From: Candidatus Zhuqueibacterota bacterium
GTDB lineage: Bacteria > Zhuqueibacterota > Zhuqueibacteria > Residuimicrobiales > Residuimicrobiaceae
Direction: 5' to 3'
Assembly (NCBI GenBank): GCA_963169875.1
Contig: CAUJEL010000137.1
Coordinates: forward strand, 1 to 39,889
Length of the DNA stretch: 39,889 nucleotides
The notes beneath the pieces are model-generated. The model was not told the DNA's origin and did not search any database. It worked only from the letters and a program-made list of their open reading frames with translations. Within the stretch, counting starts at the first letter, position 1, and each line of letters begins with the position of its first letter. This document shows, in pieces, positions 25,124 to 33,372 of this stretch. The position numbers and the translations under genes are program-made.

Positions 25124-26167
25124 TCAGCGGTTGATGATGAGCACAGACGCATTGTCCACCAGCTTGTGCTGACCGGCGCTGACGACCCACTCATCACTCG
25201 ACAACCCGGATACAATCTCGATGCCGTTTTGCAGCAAGGCGCCGGTTTGCACCTGACGCCTGACCGCACGATTTTCATCCTGCACGACATAGACAAAACG
25301 GCGGCCCATCTCATCGACGAGCACCGCCGGGCCCGGGACTACCAGGCTGCGGCGCGGTTGCTCATCTTCGATGGACACCGAACAGATCATGCCCGGTTTG
25401 ATGAGACCCGATGGATTTTGTACACTTATTCTAACCTTATAGGCATGCGCCAGCGCATCCGCGACCACGCCGATCTCCTCGACCGCACCGTTGAATGCCT
25501 GTCCTTGCAGCGCGCCAATGGTTACACGGGTCATCTGCCCTTTTCGCAGCCTGGAGATCTCGTTTTCGGATACGGAAATCCGAGCGAAGACCTTGGCGAT
25601 TTTGACAATGGTGATGGAGGCCAAATTGGGCATGGCCGCCATGCCGGGCTCGATGGCTCTTTTACCGACGATGCCACTCACGGGTGCATGGAGTTTGCAA
25701 TCATCGAGATTTTTTTTGGAGATGGCCGCGGCCGAGCGGGCCTTTTGCAGATTGGTTTCCATCTCCACCCATTTGATCTCGGCGAGATTGCCGCTTTTAT
25801 ACATCGGCAACAGGCGGTTATACGCATCCTCAGCCTGCTTCTGCGTGGCCAGAGCCATCTCATAGGCATTTCTGCTGCTCTCGTCATTCAATGCAGCCAA
25901 CAGCTGGCCTTTATGGACAGCATCTCCTTCGGCCACCAGCACCGCAGCGACATTCCCCACCGTGGCAAAGCTGAGGGGAATGGACTCGGAGGCCTCGATG
26001 GTGCCGCTGTAGGCGAAGGACTGTTGGCTGCCGGCGGTCTGGACGCGGGCGGCTTCTACCCGGATGGGTTGTTCCGCGGTCGCGCGTTGCCTGTCACCGG
26101 AACACGCGAGCCACGGCAGGACCAGCAGCCCACTCATTACAACATACCTTACATGAATCCGTTTCAT
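25124..26167 (-). CDS. Membrane fusion protein of RND pump (probable lipoprotein)
   Basis: The 347-residue protein begins with a signal sequence and a lipobox-like 'WLACSG' (Cys22), so it is probably anchored in the inner membrane by lipid. The half-motifs of the barrel-sandwich hybrid are visible as 'GNVAAVLVAEGDAVHKGQLL' and 'CKLHAPVSGIVGKRAIEPG', separated by a coiled hairpin (~95-150). Beta-barrel and membrane-proximal domains follow. It should link the RND pump to the TolC-type channel. AGGAG lies six bases before the ATG. The gene follows the TetR gene by 61 bases and is probably co-transcribed with it. Confidence 0.92.
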   Translation of the reverse strand: MKRIHVRYVVMSGLLVLPWLACSGDRQRATAEQPIRVEAARVQTAGSQQSFAYSGTIEASESIPLSFATVGNVAAVLVAEGDAVHKGQLLAALNDESSRNAYEMALATQKQAEDAYNRLLPMYKSGNLAEIKWVEMETNLQKARSAAAISKKNLDDCKLHAPVSGIVGKRAIEPGMAAMPNLASITIVKIAKVFARISVSENEISRLRKGQMTRVTIGALQGQAFNGAVEEIGVVADALAHAYKVRISVQNPSGLIKPGMICSVSIEDEQPRRSLVVPGPAVLVDEMGRRFVYVVQDENRAVRRQVQTGALLQNGIEIVSGLSSDEWVVSAGQHKLVDNASVLIINR

Positions 26168-26228
26168 GGATACTCCTGTATACTTTCCTACGTTATTCGT
26201 TTTTAGGTCGAAACCTGGCGAAAAAATT

Positions 26229-26801
26229 TTACAGGCCGTTGGCGATCAATTTGGCAGCAATGTCGATTTCACGGCTGTCAGCGCTGTCGAGAAACAGGTG
26301 CATGAACAGAGCGCGGACGATGCCGGCGATGGTATTGGCCACAGCCGTTACTTCGGCGGCCGTGGCGAAACTGAATTCACCCTGTTCAAAGCCGCGCTGG
26401 AGAATATTTTGGTAAAAAGAGGCCTCGTGAACCTCCACCTGACGGCGCAGTTTTTTTACAAAGTGCTGATTACTGCGCAGTTCCTCCCATACCAGTTTAT
26501 ACTGCATGGCATAGGCTTTCATCTCGGTCAGGGTGGAAACCACATAGGTCTTGATCTGCTCTTTGGCAGATGGGATCCCCGAAATGGCCGATTTGCAGCG
26601 GTCGAGAATTCCGCTCAGTTCGGCGATGACCGCTTCATCGAAAATTTCATCCTTGCTCTTGTAATAGTAATAAAGCGTGCTTTTGGCTTTGCCAGCCGCG
26701 GCGGCGATGTCTTCCATGGTCGATTTTTTCACGCCCCATTTCTGGAAAACTTCTTTAGCCGCCTGGAGAATTTCCGCTTTGATCATATCGTCTTTATTCA
26801 T
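26229..26801 (-). CDS. TetR-family transcriptional repressor
   Basis: Two in-frame ATGs occur six bases apart. AAAAGG directly abuts the first, so the second (giving 'MNKDDMIKAEIL') has the proper spacing and is chosen; the product is 190 residues. The N-terminal helix-turn-helix is typical: 'ILQAAKEVFQKWGVKKSTME' then 'DIAAAAGKAKSTLYYYYKSK'. The C-terminal ligand domain is helical and variable ('IAGIVRALFMHLFLDS'). It heads the efflux operon, so by analogy with AcrR or MexR-type regulators it should repress the pump genes until a substrate binds. A possible operator overlaps its own transcription start. Confidence 0.92.
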   Translation of the reverse strand: MNKDDMIKAEILQAAKEVFQKWGVKKSTMEDIAAAAGKAKSTLYYYYKSKDEIFDEAVIAELSGILDRCKSAISGIPSAKEQIKTYVVSTLTEMKAYAMQYKLVWEELRSNQHFVKKLRRQVEVHEASFYQNILQRGFEQGEFSFATAAEVTAVANTIAGIVRALFMHLFLDSADSREIDIAAKLIANGL

Positions 26802-26815
26802 AATCATCCTTTTCG

Positions 26816-26834
26816 ACTATTTTCGTTTTATAGT
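26816..26834. promoter_or_regulatory. Candidate TetR operator
   Basis: ACTAT and ATAGT flank a 9-base AT-rich centre, giving a 19-bp inverted repeat. It lies between the candidate -10 box and the start codon of the TetR gene, across the expected transcription start, which is a usual place for an autorepressor site. The arms are only 5 bp. Confidence 0.3.
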
Positions 26835-26837
26835 AGT

Positions 26838-26866
26838 AATATAATAAATATCTATCTTTGATGCAA
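26838..26866 (-). promoter_or_regulatory. Candidate promoter of the efflux operon
   Basis: On the minus strand TTGCAT, a 17-base spacer and TATATT are found, with the expected start about 30 bases before the TetR start codon. The layout matches the candidate promoter of the CHAT gene. Confidence 0.45.
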
Positions 26867-26930
26867 CGATTTTTTCAGGCTTGCTTTTTGAGCCGTGAAT
26901 GGCTATTTTCTTACGTTAACCTGAAATATT

Positions 26931-27070
26931 CACCGCAGAGGCGCGCAAAGAAAAGATAAACAAAAAATGAGTATCAATAGCAACATTTATGACTGAGATG
27001 AAATTAAATTAAAACTTTTATTAAAATCCCAACAAAAACAGCTCGGCGGCCTCTGCGCGTTCGGCGGGTT
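26931..27070. mobile_element. Miniature inverted-repeat element (~140 bp)
   Basis: The left end has CCGCAGAGGCGCGCAAAG and the right end, read on the other strand, has GCGCAGAGGCCGCCGAG; the arms are imperfect inverted repeats. The interior is AT-rich with no coding capacity. It sits in the divergent region between the TetR gene and the small outer-membrane protein gene. Similar GCAGAGGCGCAAAG arms are, from memory, widespread in environmental bacterial genomes. Confidence 0.5.
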
Positions 27071-27109
27071 ATGAATAGAGCAGGTTAAATGAATACCAAG
27101 GAGATGCAC

Positions 27110-27748
27110 ATGAAAATCAGAAGGATTTTATTTATTATGATGCTCGTTCTCGTGACCGCGTCCACGGCTTGGGCGGGTGTCCCTCTCATCTACCGGCTCA
27201 ATATGGGCATCGCCAACCCGCTCACGCCGGAGACCTTTAAAAAATCGCACCTCTCCGGATTCAACCTCGGCGCCGCGCTCGGGACCAGAATCGGCAGCCG
27301 CCATGAACTGAGTGCGGATGTCAGCTATAACAATTTCTCCCTCAATGTTCAGGGCTATCTGAGTGCGCTTGAGATCAGCGATGCGGACAAGGCCGAGTCC
27401 TCCGCTACCGGTGGCACGGCGCATGTGACCACCCTGTTCCTGAACTGGAAGTCCAGATTCCCGGCGCCGGGCGAAGATCGCTTCATCCCCTACCTCTTCG
27501 CCGAGACCGGTCTTTTTCATTTCCAGCAGGAACAACTGCAATACTGGGGACCCATCGGCAAGGACGCAACCCAGTCCGCCGCAAGCTCTACGGTTAAGGG
27601 CATGGGCGCGGGCATCGGCATGAACATCGCCATTGAGGATGAGACGTATCTGTTTGTGGATATCGGGTTCAAAATCGGGTTTACCGAAGCGCAAAGGACT
27701 GCTTTTTATCCAATTCGCGTTGGGGTGAGTTTCAATCAGGTATTATGA
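27110..27748 (+). CDS. Small outer-membrane beta-barrel protein
   Basis: AAGGAG lies six bases before this ATG, which is in frame with an earlier ATG lacking such a site; the start here gives a 212-residue product. The signal peptide is 'MKIRRILFIMMLVLVTASTA' plus 'WAG'. The rest alternates polar and hydrophobic residues with many aromatic and glycine positions ('ELSADVSYNNFSLNVQGYL', 'DETYLFVDIGFKIGFT') and ends in 'IRVGVSFNQVL'. This pattern fits an 8-stranded OmpA/OmpW-like barrel of the outer-membrane beta-barrel superfamily. No specific function is recognised. It is a single gene with the MITE-like element in its upstream region. Confidence 0.75.
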   Translation: MKIRRILFIMMLVLVTASTAWAGVPLIYRLNMGIANPLTPETFKKSHLSGFNLGAALGTRIGSRHELSADVSYNNFSLNVQGYLSALEISDADKAESSATGGTAHVTTLFLNWKSRFPAPGEDRFIPYLFAETGLFHFQQEQLQYWGPIGKDATQSAASSTVKGMGAGIGMNIAIEDETYLFVDIGFKIGFTEAQRTAFYPIRVGVSFNQVL

Positions 27749-27788
27749 CTCAGGACCCAGAATTGGCTACTTCCGGGTCCTGAACCTC

Positions 27789-30146
27789 TTAACGAATGGT
27801 AGTTATCTTTTGCAGCGGCTGCATCACCGCATGGGTTTTGGCGACGATCTCCTCCTGCTCAATCCTGAACATCACACTCTGGCGGATATCCCGTGACGAA
27901 GCAGCGATCATGGCTTTATAAACACCTGCTTCAGTCACCCAGGCGTTCCGAGACATGTCAAAAGAGGCCAGGTCATTGCTCGTAATCGCGAATGTGATCT
28001 GTTGCGACTCCCCTGGCTGCAGCAATTTGGTCTTGGCAAAGCCGCGTAATTCACTGGCTGGTTTGTGCAGGCCTTTGCCGGGAGCCGCCACATAGAGCTG
28101 CACTGATTCCTTCCCCGCCGCCTTGCCCGCATTTTTTACTTCGCAGTGAATCGTCCATGTTCCTGCGCCCCGGTCCAGCGCCGTTTTCGCGAATGTAAAC
28201 TGCGTGTATGACAACCCGAAACCAAAGGGATAAGAAACATTCTTTTTAAATGTATCATAGAAACGGTAACCGGTATAAATGTCTTCTTCATAATAGGTGA
28301 AATCGATGTTGGGACGGTTTCTTTCGACGTTGCGCGTCCCCATCATTTCAGCCCAAATATCTTTCATGGAAAAATTGACATTCCAGGGAAAATTGGCTGC
28401 AGAGGGCACATCTTCATATTTTACCGGCCAGGACATGGGTAGATGTCCACAGGGATTCACTTTTCCGCTGAGCACGTCGGCAACCGCATGGCCTCCCTCC
28501 TGTCCCGGCTGCCAGGCCAGCAGTATGGCATCCGGCAGGCCCTTCCACGAGGCAGTCTCAATCACACCCGCGACGTTGAGGATGACGACGGCTTTTTTGC
28601 CGGCCTTATGAAAAGCGGCAGTCACATCCGCGATCAGCTTCTTTTCCACATCCGTAAGGAGGAAATCACCTGCCAATTTACGGTCCTGGAATTCGCCGGA
28701 ATTGCGGCCTATCGTGATGAAGGCGATATCATTCTGCGCAGCTTTGGCAGCAATCAGGGCCGGTTCCATTGACAACTCATCCGGACGTTTATGCAGGAAA
28801 AAAGCCGCGGCTGGATTGTTTTTATCCGGTTTATTTTTCTCCCTTTCTGAAGCAAAATATTTTTCATACGTGCGCTCCAGTCCGGCGTCCAGCTCGTAAC
28901 CGACGCGTGTCAAACCTTCGACCAGAGAGACTGTATAGGCTTCATTGACATCGCCGCTGCCGGTGCCCCCGGAGATGAAATCATAAGATGTGTTGCCAAA
29001 GACAGCGATCTTTTTAACGGATGCGGACAGGGGCAATGCATTCCTGTCATTTTTCAGCAGCACCATGCCCTCCGCCGCGGCTTGGCGGGCAATGACAGCA
29101 TGGGCTTTCAAGTCAGGTGCGTTGGAGAATTTGTAACCTTTGCAGCGGGGCGATTCGAGAATCAGCTGCAGGATTCGTTTCACGCTGGCATCCACATCGC
29201 GCTGGTCCAGTTCATTCTCAATTTGAGCGGATAGGATGGAAATGATCTGATCGATGCGGCCGGGCATGAGCAGATCATTGCCCGCATGAATTTGCGCTGG
29301 CGCGTTTTTGCCGCCGTACCAGTCGGTCATGACTGTGCCTTTGAAACCCCATTCATCGCGCAGGATATCGGTCAGCAGTCCACGGCTTTCGGAGGTATAG
29401 GTACCGTTGATAAAATTATAAGAGGACATGACCGTCCACGGCTGCGCCTCGCGTACGGCGATTTCAAATCCCTTGAGATAGATTTCACGCAGAGCGCGGG
29501 TGGTCATGCGCGAGTCATTGCTGGTGCGCATGGTCTCCTGGTTGTTGGCGGCGAAATGTTTGATGGAAGTGCCAACCCCATTTTTCTCCACGCCGGTGAC
29601 CATGGCCGCTGCCATCTTGCCCGTCAACAGTGGATCTTCCGAGTAATACTCAAAATTGCGGCCGCACAGCGGGTTGCGATGAAGATTCAAGGCGGGACCC
29701 AGCAGCACATCGACGCCATATTCCAGCACCTCGTTGCCCATGGCTTCGCCCACTGATTCGACCAGTTGCGTGTCCCAGGTAGCCGCCAGCATCGTCGCAA
29801 CGGGGAAAGCCGTGCAGTAGTAGGTTTTATCATCCTTTTCGCGTTTCGGCTGAATGCGCAGCCCGGCCGGACCATCCGCCAGGACGATGGCCGGGATGCC
29901 AAGCCGGTGAATAGGCCAGGTGGTTCCGGCCGCGCCAGGGACCAGATTTTTAGTCTCGCCTACCACCGCCTGGTTGCCGTCATAACCTGCCATGCCGGCG
30001 CCTACGAGCAGCCGTGCTTTTTCTTCCGGCGTCATGGCGGCAACGACCTCATCGAGACTGGCCTGGCCCAGTTGCGGAGCCGGTTGCGCCCATGTGGCAA
30101 CGGACATAGCCAACAAACAAAAAATCATACCAGTTATTTTAGTCAT
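27789..30146 (-). CDS. Secreted glycoside hydrolase family 3 (beta-glucosidase-like)
   Basis: The 785-residue protein has a signal peptide ending 'ATWAQ' (~21) and the three usual GH3 parts. The first is the TIM-barrel domain (~35-335) with 'SIKHFAANNQET' and nucleophile Asp275 in 'GTVMTDWYGG'. The alpha/beta sandwich domain (~350-640) carries a likely acid/base Glu485 in 'GRNSGEFQDR'. A fibronectin-III-like domain follows (~665-745, after 'YPFGFGLSYTQFTF'). GH3 enzymes of this layout remove terminal beta-linked glucose or xylose from oligosaccharides. It is probably periplasmic. It is transcribed after the nitroreductase gene with 54 bases between. GGAG about ten bases upstream supports the start. 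Confidence 0.93.
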   Translation of the reverse strand: MTKITGMIFCLLAMSVATWAQPAPQLGQASLDEVVAAMTPEEKARLLVGAGMAGYDGNQAVVGETKNLVPGAAGTTWPIHRLGIPAIVLADGPAGLRIQPKREKDDKTYYCTAFPVATMLAATWDTQLVESVGEAMGNEVLEYGVDVLLGPALNLHRNPLCGRNFEYYSEDPLLTGKMAAAMVTGVEKNGVGTSIKHFAANNQETMRTSNDSRMTTRALREIYLKGFEIAVREAQPWTVMSSYNFINGTYTSESRGLLTDILRDEWGFKGTVMTDWYGGKNAPAQIHAGNDLLMPGRIDQIISILSAQIENELDQRDVDASVKRILQLILESPRCKGYKFSNAPDLKAHAVIARQAAAEGMVLLKNDRNALPLSASVKKIAVFGNTSYDFISGGTGSGDVNEAYTVSLVEGLTRVGYELDAGLERTYEKYFASEREKNKPDKNNPAAAFFLHKRPDELSMEPALIAAKAAQNDIAFITIGRNSGEFQDRKLAGDFLLTDVEKKLIADVTAAFHKAGKKAVVILNVAGVIETASWKGLPDAILLAWQPGQEGGHAVADVLSGKVNPCGHLPMSWPVKYEDVPSAANFPWNVNFSMKDIWAEMMGTRNVERNRPNIDFTYYEEDIYTGYRFYDTFKKNVSYPFGFGLSYTQFTFAKTALDRGAGTWTIHCEVKNAGKAAGKESVQLYVAAPGKGLHKPASELRGFAKTKLLQPGESQQITFAITSNDLASFDMSRNAWVTEAGVYKAMIAASSRDIRQSVMFRIEQEEIVAKTHAVMQPLQKITTIR

Positions 30147-30200
30147 ATCATTTACTCCAATCGTTTTGCTATGGATAAAACTCTTTGGGGAACATTAACC

Positions 30201-30842
30201 TTATTGGGGATACCCCACTGTCTGCGCCAGCACGATGCGTTGGTGCGGCTCCAGCTTCAGAGCTGCTGCGAGTTTATCGCGCGGGACCAGTCCGCGCACC
30301 ACGACGGCCAGGCCTTCCGAGGCGCAGTAGAGATAGACATTTTCCGCGATGAAACCACAATCGGCACCCAGATAGATCGAAGCATCATCGGCTGCTGAAG
30401 CCTTCACCTTGCTTGTGTCCGCCACATAAACGATATTGAGCGGCGCTTTGCCGACGAATTCCTGCACCCCGCTGAGGCTGCGCAGATCTTCTGTCAAAAG
30501 ACGGATGAGTGCGTGGTCCTGGGGATTATAAAGGTAGACGCCATCCGCCATGAGAAGATAGAGGGAAAACTCCTGCCAGTTGCGCGCGGAAGGCGCCGTG
30601 CGCCGGCCATCCTCGCGGTTGATACCGAAACCCGCCCAGCACAGATTGGAAAGAATCTGGGCCGGCAGCGGCTTTTCGCTGAACGCGCGCGAGGAGTGAC
30701 GCTCACTCAGGGCTTGCATCAGAGGCTTACCGCCGGTCTTATCCGGAGCAGGAAGTGCAATGCGATCCCCTGCATTCTGACAAAAGGCAGAAGAGAAGCA
30801 AAACAGAATAAAGAGAAAAGAAACCAGGATACGCTGCATCAT
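30201..30842 (-). CDS. Exported nitroreductase/SagB-type flavoprotein
   Basis: GGAGGTGATC runs directly into two adjacent ATGs; the first is used here, and the second (three bases on) has the better spacing. The 213-residue product opens with a signal peptide ('ILVSFLFILFCFSSAFC'). It then shows nitroreductase-fold features: the FMN-phosphate-binding 'ERHSSRAF' (~47-54), 'PSARNWQ' (~84-90) and the C-terminal 'DCGFIAENVYLYCASEGLAV' helix. Proteins of this SagB-like group are usually flavoenzymes; reported activities include nitro reduction and heterocycle oxidation. Export of a flavin enzyme is unusual and the substrate is unknown. It precedes the GH3 gene in the same direction. Confidence 0.85.
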   Translation of the reverse strand: MMQRILVSFLFILFCFSSAFCQNAGDRIALPAPDKTGGKPLMQALSERHSSRAFSEKPLPAQILSNLCWAGFGINREDGRRTAPSARNWQEFSLYLLMADGVYLYNPQDHALIRLLTEDLRSLSGVQEFVGKAPLNIVYVADTSKVKASAADDASIYLGADCGFIAENVYLYCASEGLAVVVRGLVPRDKLAAALKLEPHQRIVLAQTVGYPQ

Positions 30843-31314
30843 GATCACCTCCAACGCAAAAAAAGCATTAAACGGCACCTTGAATGGATGTCGTAGTGCC
30901 CACGGATTTACCGAACCAACCTGAAAACACCGAATCGGTGTCGTAATTACATTGCATGTATTATCAGATAAATTATTTATATCTGCTGTAAATTTCAAGA
31001 AATATTTCCCGGTTACCGCAACCCGGTAATTGCGGCGCTGTAATAAGAGTTCTAGCGTTACTCTCTAAAAAGAATAAAAGTAGGGCTTTTGGGGGAGTGC
31101 ATCGACCGCGTCGATGCATGCAGCGTCACAGACGCTGCACTCCATAATAAACTGTATATCATTCCAGCATGATGCCAGGTACATTCAAGTGATGAGTCGT
31201 TGGAATTCCTGGCATGAGGCCTAAAACAGCCATTGCCATTGAATCTCATTATAGCTATATTGTAATCATAATCAGTCTCGTTAAAAATATGGGCGAATGA
31301 TCAGGATAATAATC
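30843..31314. other. Divergent intergenic region with folded DNA
   Basis: This ~470-base region separates the nitroreductase and acyltransferase genes. It contains the three-way-junction sequence at 31094-31143 and a looser inverted repeat at 31172-31215 (ATGCCAGG against CCTGGCAT). The remainder is AT-rich with no supported gene. Promoters for both divergent genes must lie here but none is clear. Confidence 0.6.
31094..31143. repeat. Perfect three-way-junction palindrome (REP-like)
   Basis: Fifty bases fold with no unpaired base except two 3-base loops. GGAG (31094-31097) pairs with CTCC (31140-31143). Inside are two adjacent 9-bp hairpins, TGCATCGAC-cgc-GTCGATGCA and TGCAGCGTC-aca-GACGCTGCA. 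Both hairpins begin with TGCA. It resembles bacterial REP/BIME units or a recombinase-recognised folded site. No partner transposase is in the window. Confidence 0.75.
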
Positions 31315-32541
31315 ATGCTTTCAGATTCTCTGTCGTCAGGTTCCGGCCGCATCCACTCCATCGACATTCTCCGCGGCTTGAATATTTTGGTCATGCTGTT
31401 TGTCAACGACCTGGCCGGCGTCGCTGGCGCGCCCGCCTGGATGAAACACATCTCTCCTTCTACCGCGGATGGTTATACCTTCGTGGATGTTGTTTTTCCG
31501 GCCTTTCTTTTCATCGTCGGACTCTCGCTTCCCATCGCCCTGGGCCGGCGGCTGGATCGCGGTGAATCAATGGGCAAAATCTTTACACACATCTTCACGC
31601 GAACGCTGAGTCTGCTGGTTCTGGGTGTGCTCATGGTCAACACCGAAAGCATGGCCACCGCCATGCAGATCGATCCGCAGCTGTGGAAAGCCCTGCTCTA
31701 CGCCAGCGCGGTCATGGTATGGATTTCCTCGGGGCGTGGCAGACGCAGTCTGGTATGGACGCGCCGGGCATTGGGCGTCGCGGTGCTGCTCTTCCTGGCC
31801 TTCACCTACCGCAGTGAAACAGGCATGGGACTGCGGCCGCAGTGGTGGGGCATTCTCGGCCTCATCGGCTGGGCCTATCTTGTCGCCGCCTCGATCTATC
31901 TGGCCGCACGACGGCACGTGGCCGTTTATGCGGCAGCTACTGCGGGACTTTATCTGCTCTATTTCGCCGATGCCACAGGTCTGCTGGCTTTTCTCGGTCC
32001 TGTGCGTCAATGGATCGGCATAGGTTCGGTGCTGGGCTCCCATGCGGCACTCACCGCTTCGGGCGCGCTTCTCAGCATGCTGCTTTTCACCACGAACAAA
32101 ACCCACGGCCAGCGCCTCCGCATCATCGTGCTCTTTGCATTCATAGCCGGCGCAATCGGCGTCCTGCTGCACAGCTTCCATGGATTCCATCCGGTGTTCA
32201 TCTACAATAAAAATGCGGCCACACCTCCCTGGTGCCTGGTCAGCTCAGCGTGGACGGCGTTGATTTTCGCACTGGTATATCTCCTCGCCGACAAGCACGG
32301 CATCCTGAAGGGAACGCGCACCATTGCCGCGGCCGGACAAAACGCACTCTTTGCTTTTATTCTCGGTCCCATCGCAGCGATACTCATCAGACTGCTGCCG
32401 CCATTGGCGAACGGCATGAATCCTTACTACTGGCTGGGAAGCACTTTTCAAACCGGATTCTGGCGTTCGCTCCTTTTCGCCATCGTCGGCACCTGGATCA
32501 CAGCGCAGTTGCAGCGCTCAGGCCGCTACTTAAAAATATAA
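31315..32541 (+). CDS. Membrane acyltransferase, DUF5009/HGSNAT-like
   Basis: The ATG eight bases after AGGA is chosen; an in-frame ATG 18 bases upstream has a poorer site. The 408-residue protein has about ten to eleven transmembrane helices. The N-terminus 'RIHSIDILRGLNILVMLFVN' and 'DVVFPAFLFIVGLSLPIAL' match the heparan-alpha-glucosaminide N-acetyltransferase family. His45 in 'AWMKHISP' aligns, from memory, with the active histidine of human HGSNAT. Family members move acetyl groups across the membrane to amino sugars. It probably acetylates an envelope or periplasmic glycan. A 9-base gap to the following esterase gene indicates an operon. Confidence 0.85.
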   Translation: MLSDSLSSGSGRIHSIDILRGLNILVMLFVNDLAGVAGAPAWMKHISPSTADGYTFVDVVFPAFLFIVGLSLPIALGRRLDRGESMGKIFTHIFTRTLSLLVLGVLMVNTESMATAMQIDPQLWKALLYASAVMVWISSGRGRRSLVWTRRALGVAVLLFLAFTYRSETGMGLRPQWWGILGLIGWAYLVAASIYLAARRHVAVYAAATAGLYLLYFADATGLLAFLGPVRQWIGIGSVLGSHAALTASGALLSMLLFTTNKTHGQRLRIIVLFAFIAGAIGVLLHSFHGFHPVFIYNKNAATPPWCLVSSAWTALIFALVYLLADKHGILKGTRTIAAAGQNALFAFILGPIAAILIRLLPPLANGMNPYYWLGSTFQTGFWRSLLFAIVGTWITAQLQRSGRYLKI

Positions 32542-32550
32542 AAGGTCGAT

Positions 32551-33372
32551 ATGATCATGAAAAAAATTGCACGTCATCTGGTTCTGACAGCGTTTCTGAT
32601 ACATCTATGCAGCTGTGAGGACAAATCGGTGAACCCGCCCCCTGCTAAGGAATATGGAAGTGTCGACACCGCTCTCAAGATCCAGAGCACGATTCTGGGA
32701 CGCACCATGAATTATGCCGTCTATTTGCCCGCGGGCTATGAGACGAGCGATAAAAAATATCCGGTTCTTTATCTCCTGCACGGCCTCTTTGGCAATCATA
32801 CGGACTGGATCAAGTCCGGCGATCTAAAAGATACTGCCGATGATCTCATCCACAAAAAAACCATACCCGAGATGATCGTCATCATGCCCGATGGCCTGGC
32901 CACGTTTTATGTTGATGATTATCAGGCGAATCTAAAATATGAACAGTATTTTATCAACGAATTCATGCCTGCCGTTGAAGCAGCCTATCGCATCAAGGCG
33001 GAAAAATACGGACGTGCCATTGGCGGACTGTCCATGGGAGGGTATGGATCGCTGTTCCACGGCATCCAGCACAGTGATCTTTTTTGCGCCATCTATGCAC
33101 TGAGCGCAGCGGTCATCACTACGGGTGAAATACCTTCCATTCATGGGATGGTCGACAATTTGACTGCGGAACAATCAGCTTTGTTGCCGGGGATTGTACT
33201 GGATTGCGGCAATGAGGATTTTCTCATCAACGTCAATGTCCAGCTTGATGCGGTCATGACAGAAAAAGGCGTGGGCCATCAATTCATCCGCCGCAGCGGG
33301 GCACACACGTGGGATTACTGGAGAAGCGGGTTACCAAATCTGTTACAGTTTGTTGGAAATACTTGTAAATAG
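32551..33372 (+). CDS. Secreted alpha/beta-hydrolase esterase (lipoprotein)
   Basis: The product has 273 residues. AAAGG lies five bases before the ATG; a second ATG two codons on is also possible. The N-terminus 'TAFLIHLCSC' looks like a lipoprotein signal. The fold is that of the esterase D/XynZ-type family: 'KYPVLYLLHGLFGNHTDW' forms the oxyanion region, Ser161 sits in 'GGLSMGGYG', Asp218 or Asp223 in 'LDCGNEDF', and His252 in 'SGAHTWDYW'. Such enzymes remove acyl or feruloyl groups from carbohydrates or trehalose-like sugars. Coming right after a sugar acyltransferase gene, it may act on the same modification, but this is inference. Its stop codon directly abuts that of the convergent hicB gene. 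Confidence 0.87.
   Translation: MIMKKIARHLVLTAFLIHLCSCEDKSVNPPPAKEYGSVDTALKIQSTILGRTMNYAVYLPAGYETSDKKYPVLYLLHGLFGNHTDWIKSGDLKDTADDLIHKKTIPEMIVIMPDGLATFYVDDYQANLKYEQYFINEFMPAVEAAYRIKAEKYGRAIGGLSMGGYGSLFHGIQHSDLFCAIYALSAAVITTGEIPSIHGMVDNLTAEQSALLPGIVLDCGNEDFLINVNVQLDAVMTEKGVGHQFIRRSGAHTWDYWRSGLPNLLQFVGNTCK

Noticed and set aside
25105-25314. 70-residue N-terminal extension of the RND pump
   Set aside because: It overlaps the end of the fusion protein gene and precedes the standard RND N-terminus, which has its own strong ribosome-binding site.
25061-26206. 381-codon plus-strand frame over the membrane fusion protein gene
   Set aside because: It is antisense to a well-supported gene with lipobox and hybrid motifs; the translation is rich in His/Asp/Arg with no domain features.
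26166-26861. 231-codon plus-strand frame over the TetR gene
   Set aside because: It mirrors the TetR gene, which has a clear helix-turn-helix and ribosome-binding site.
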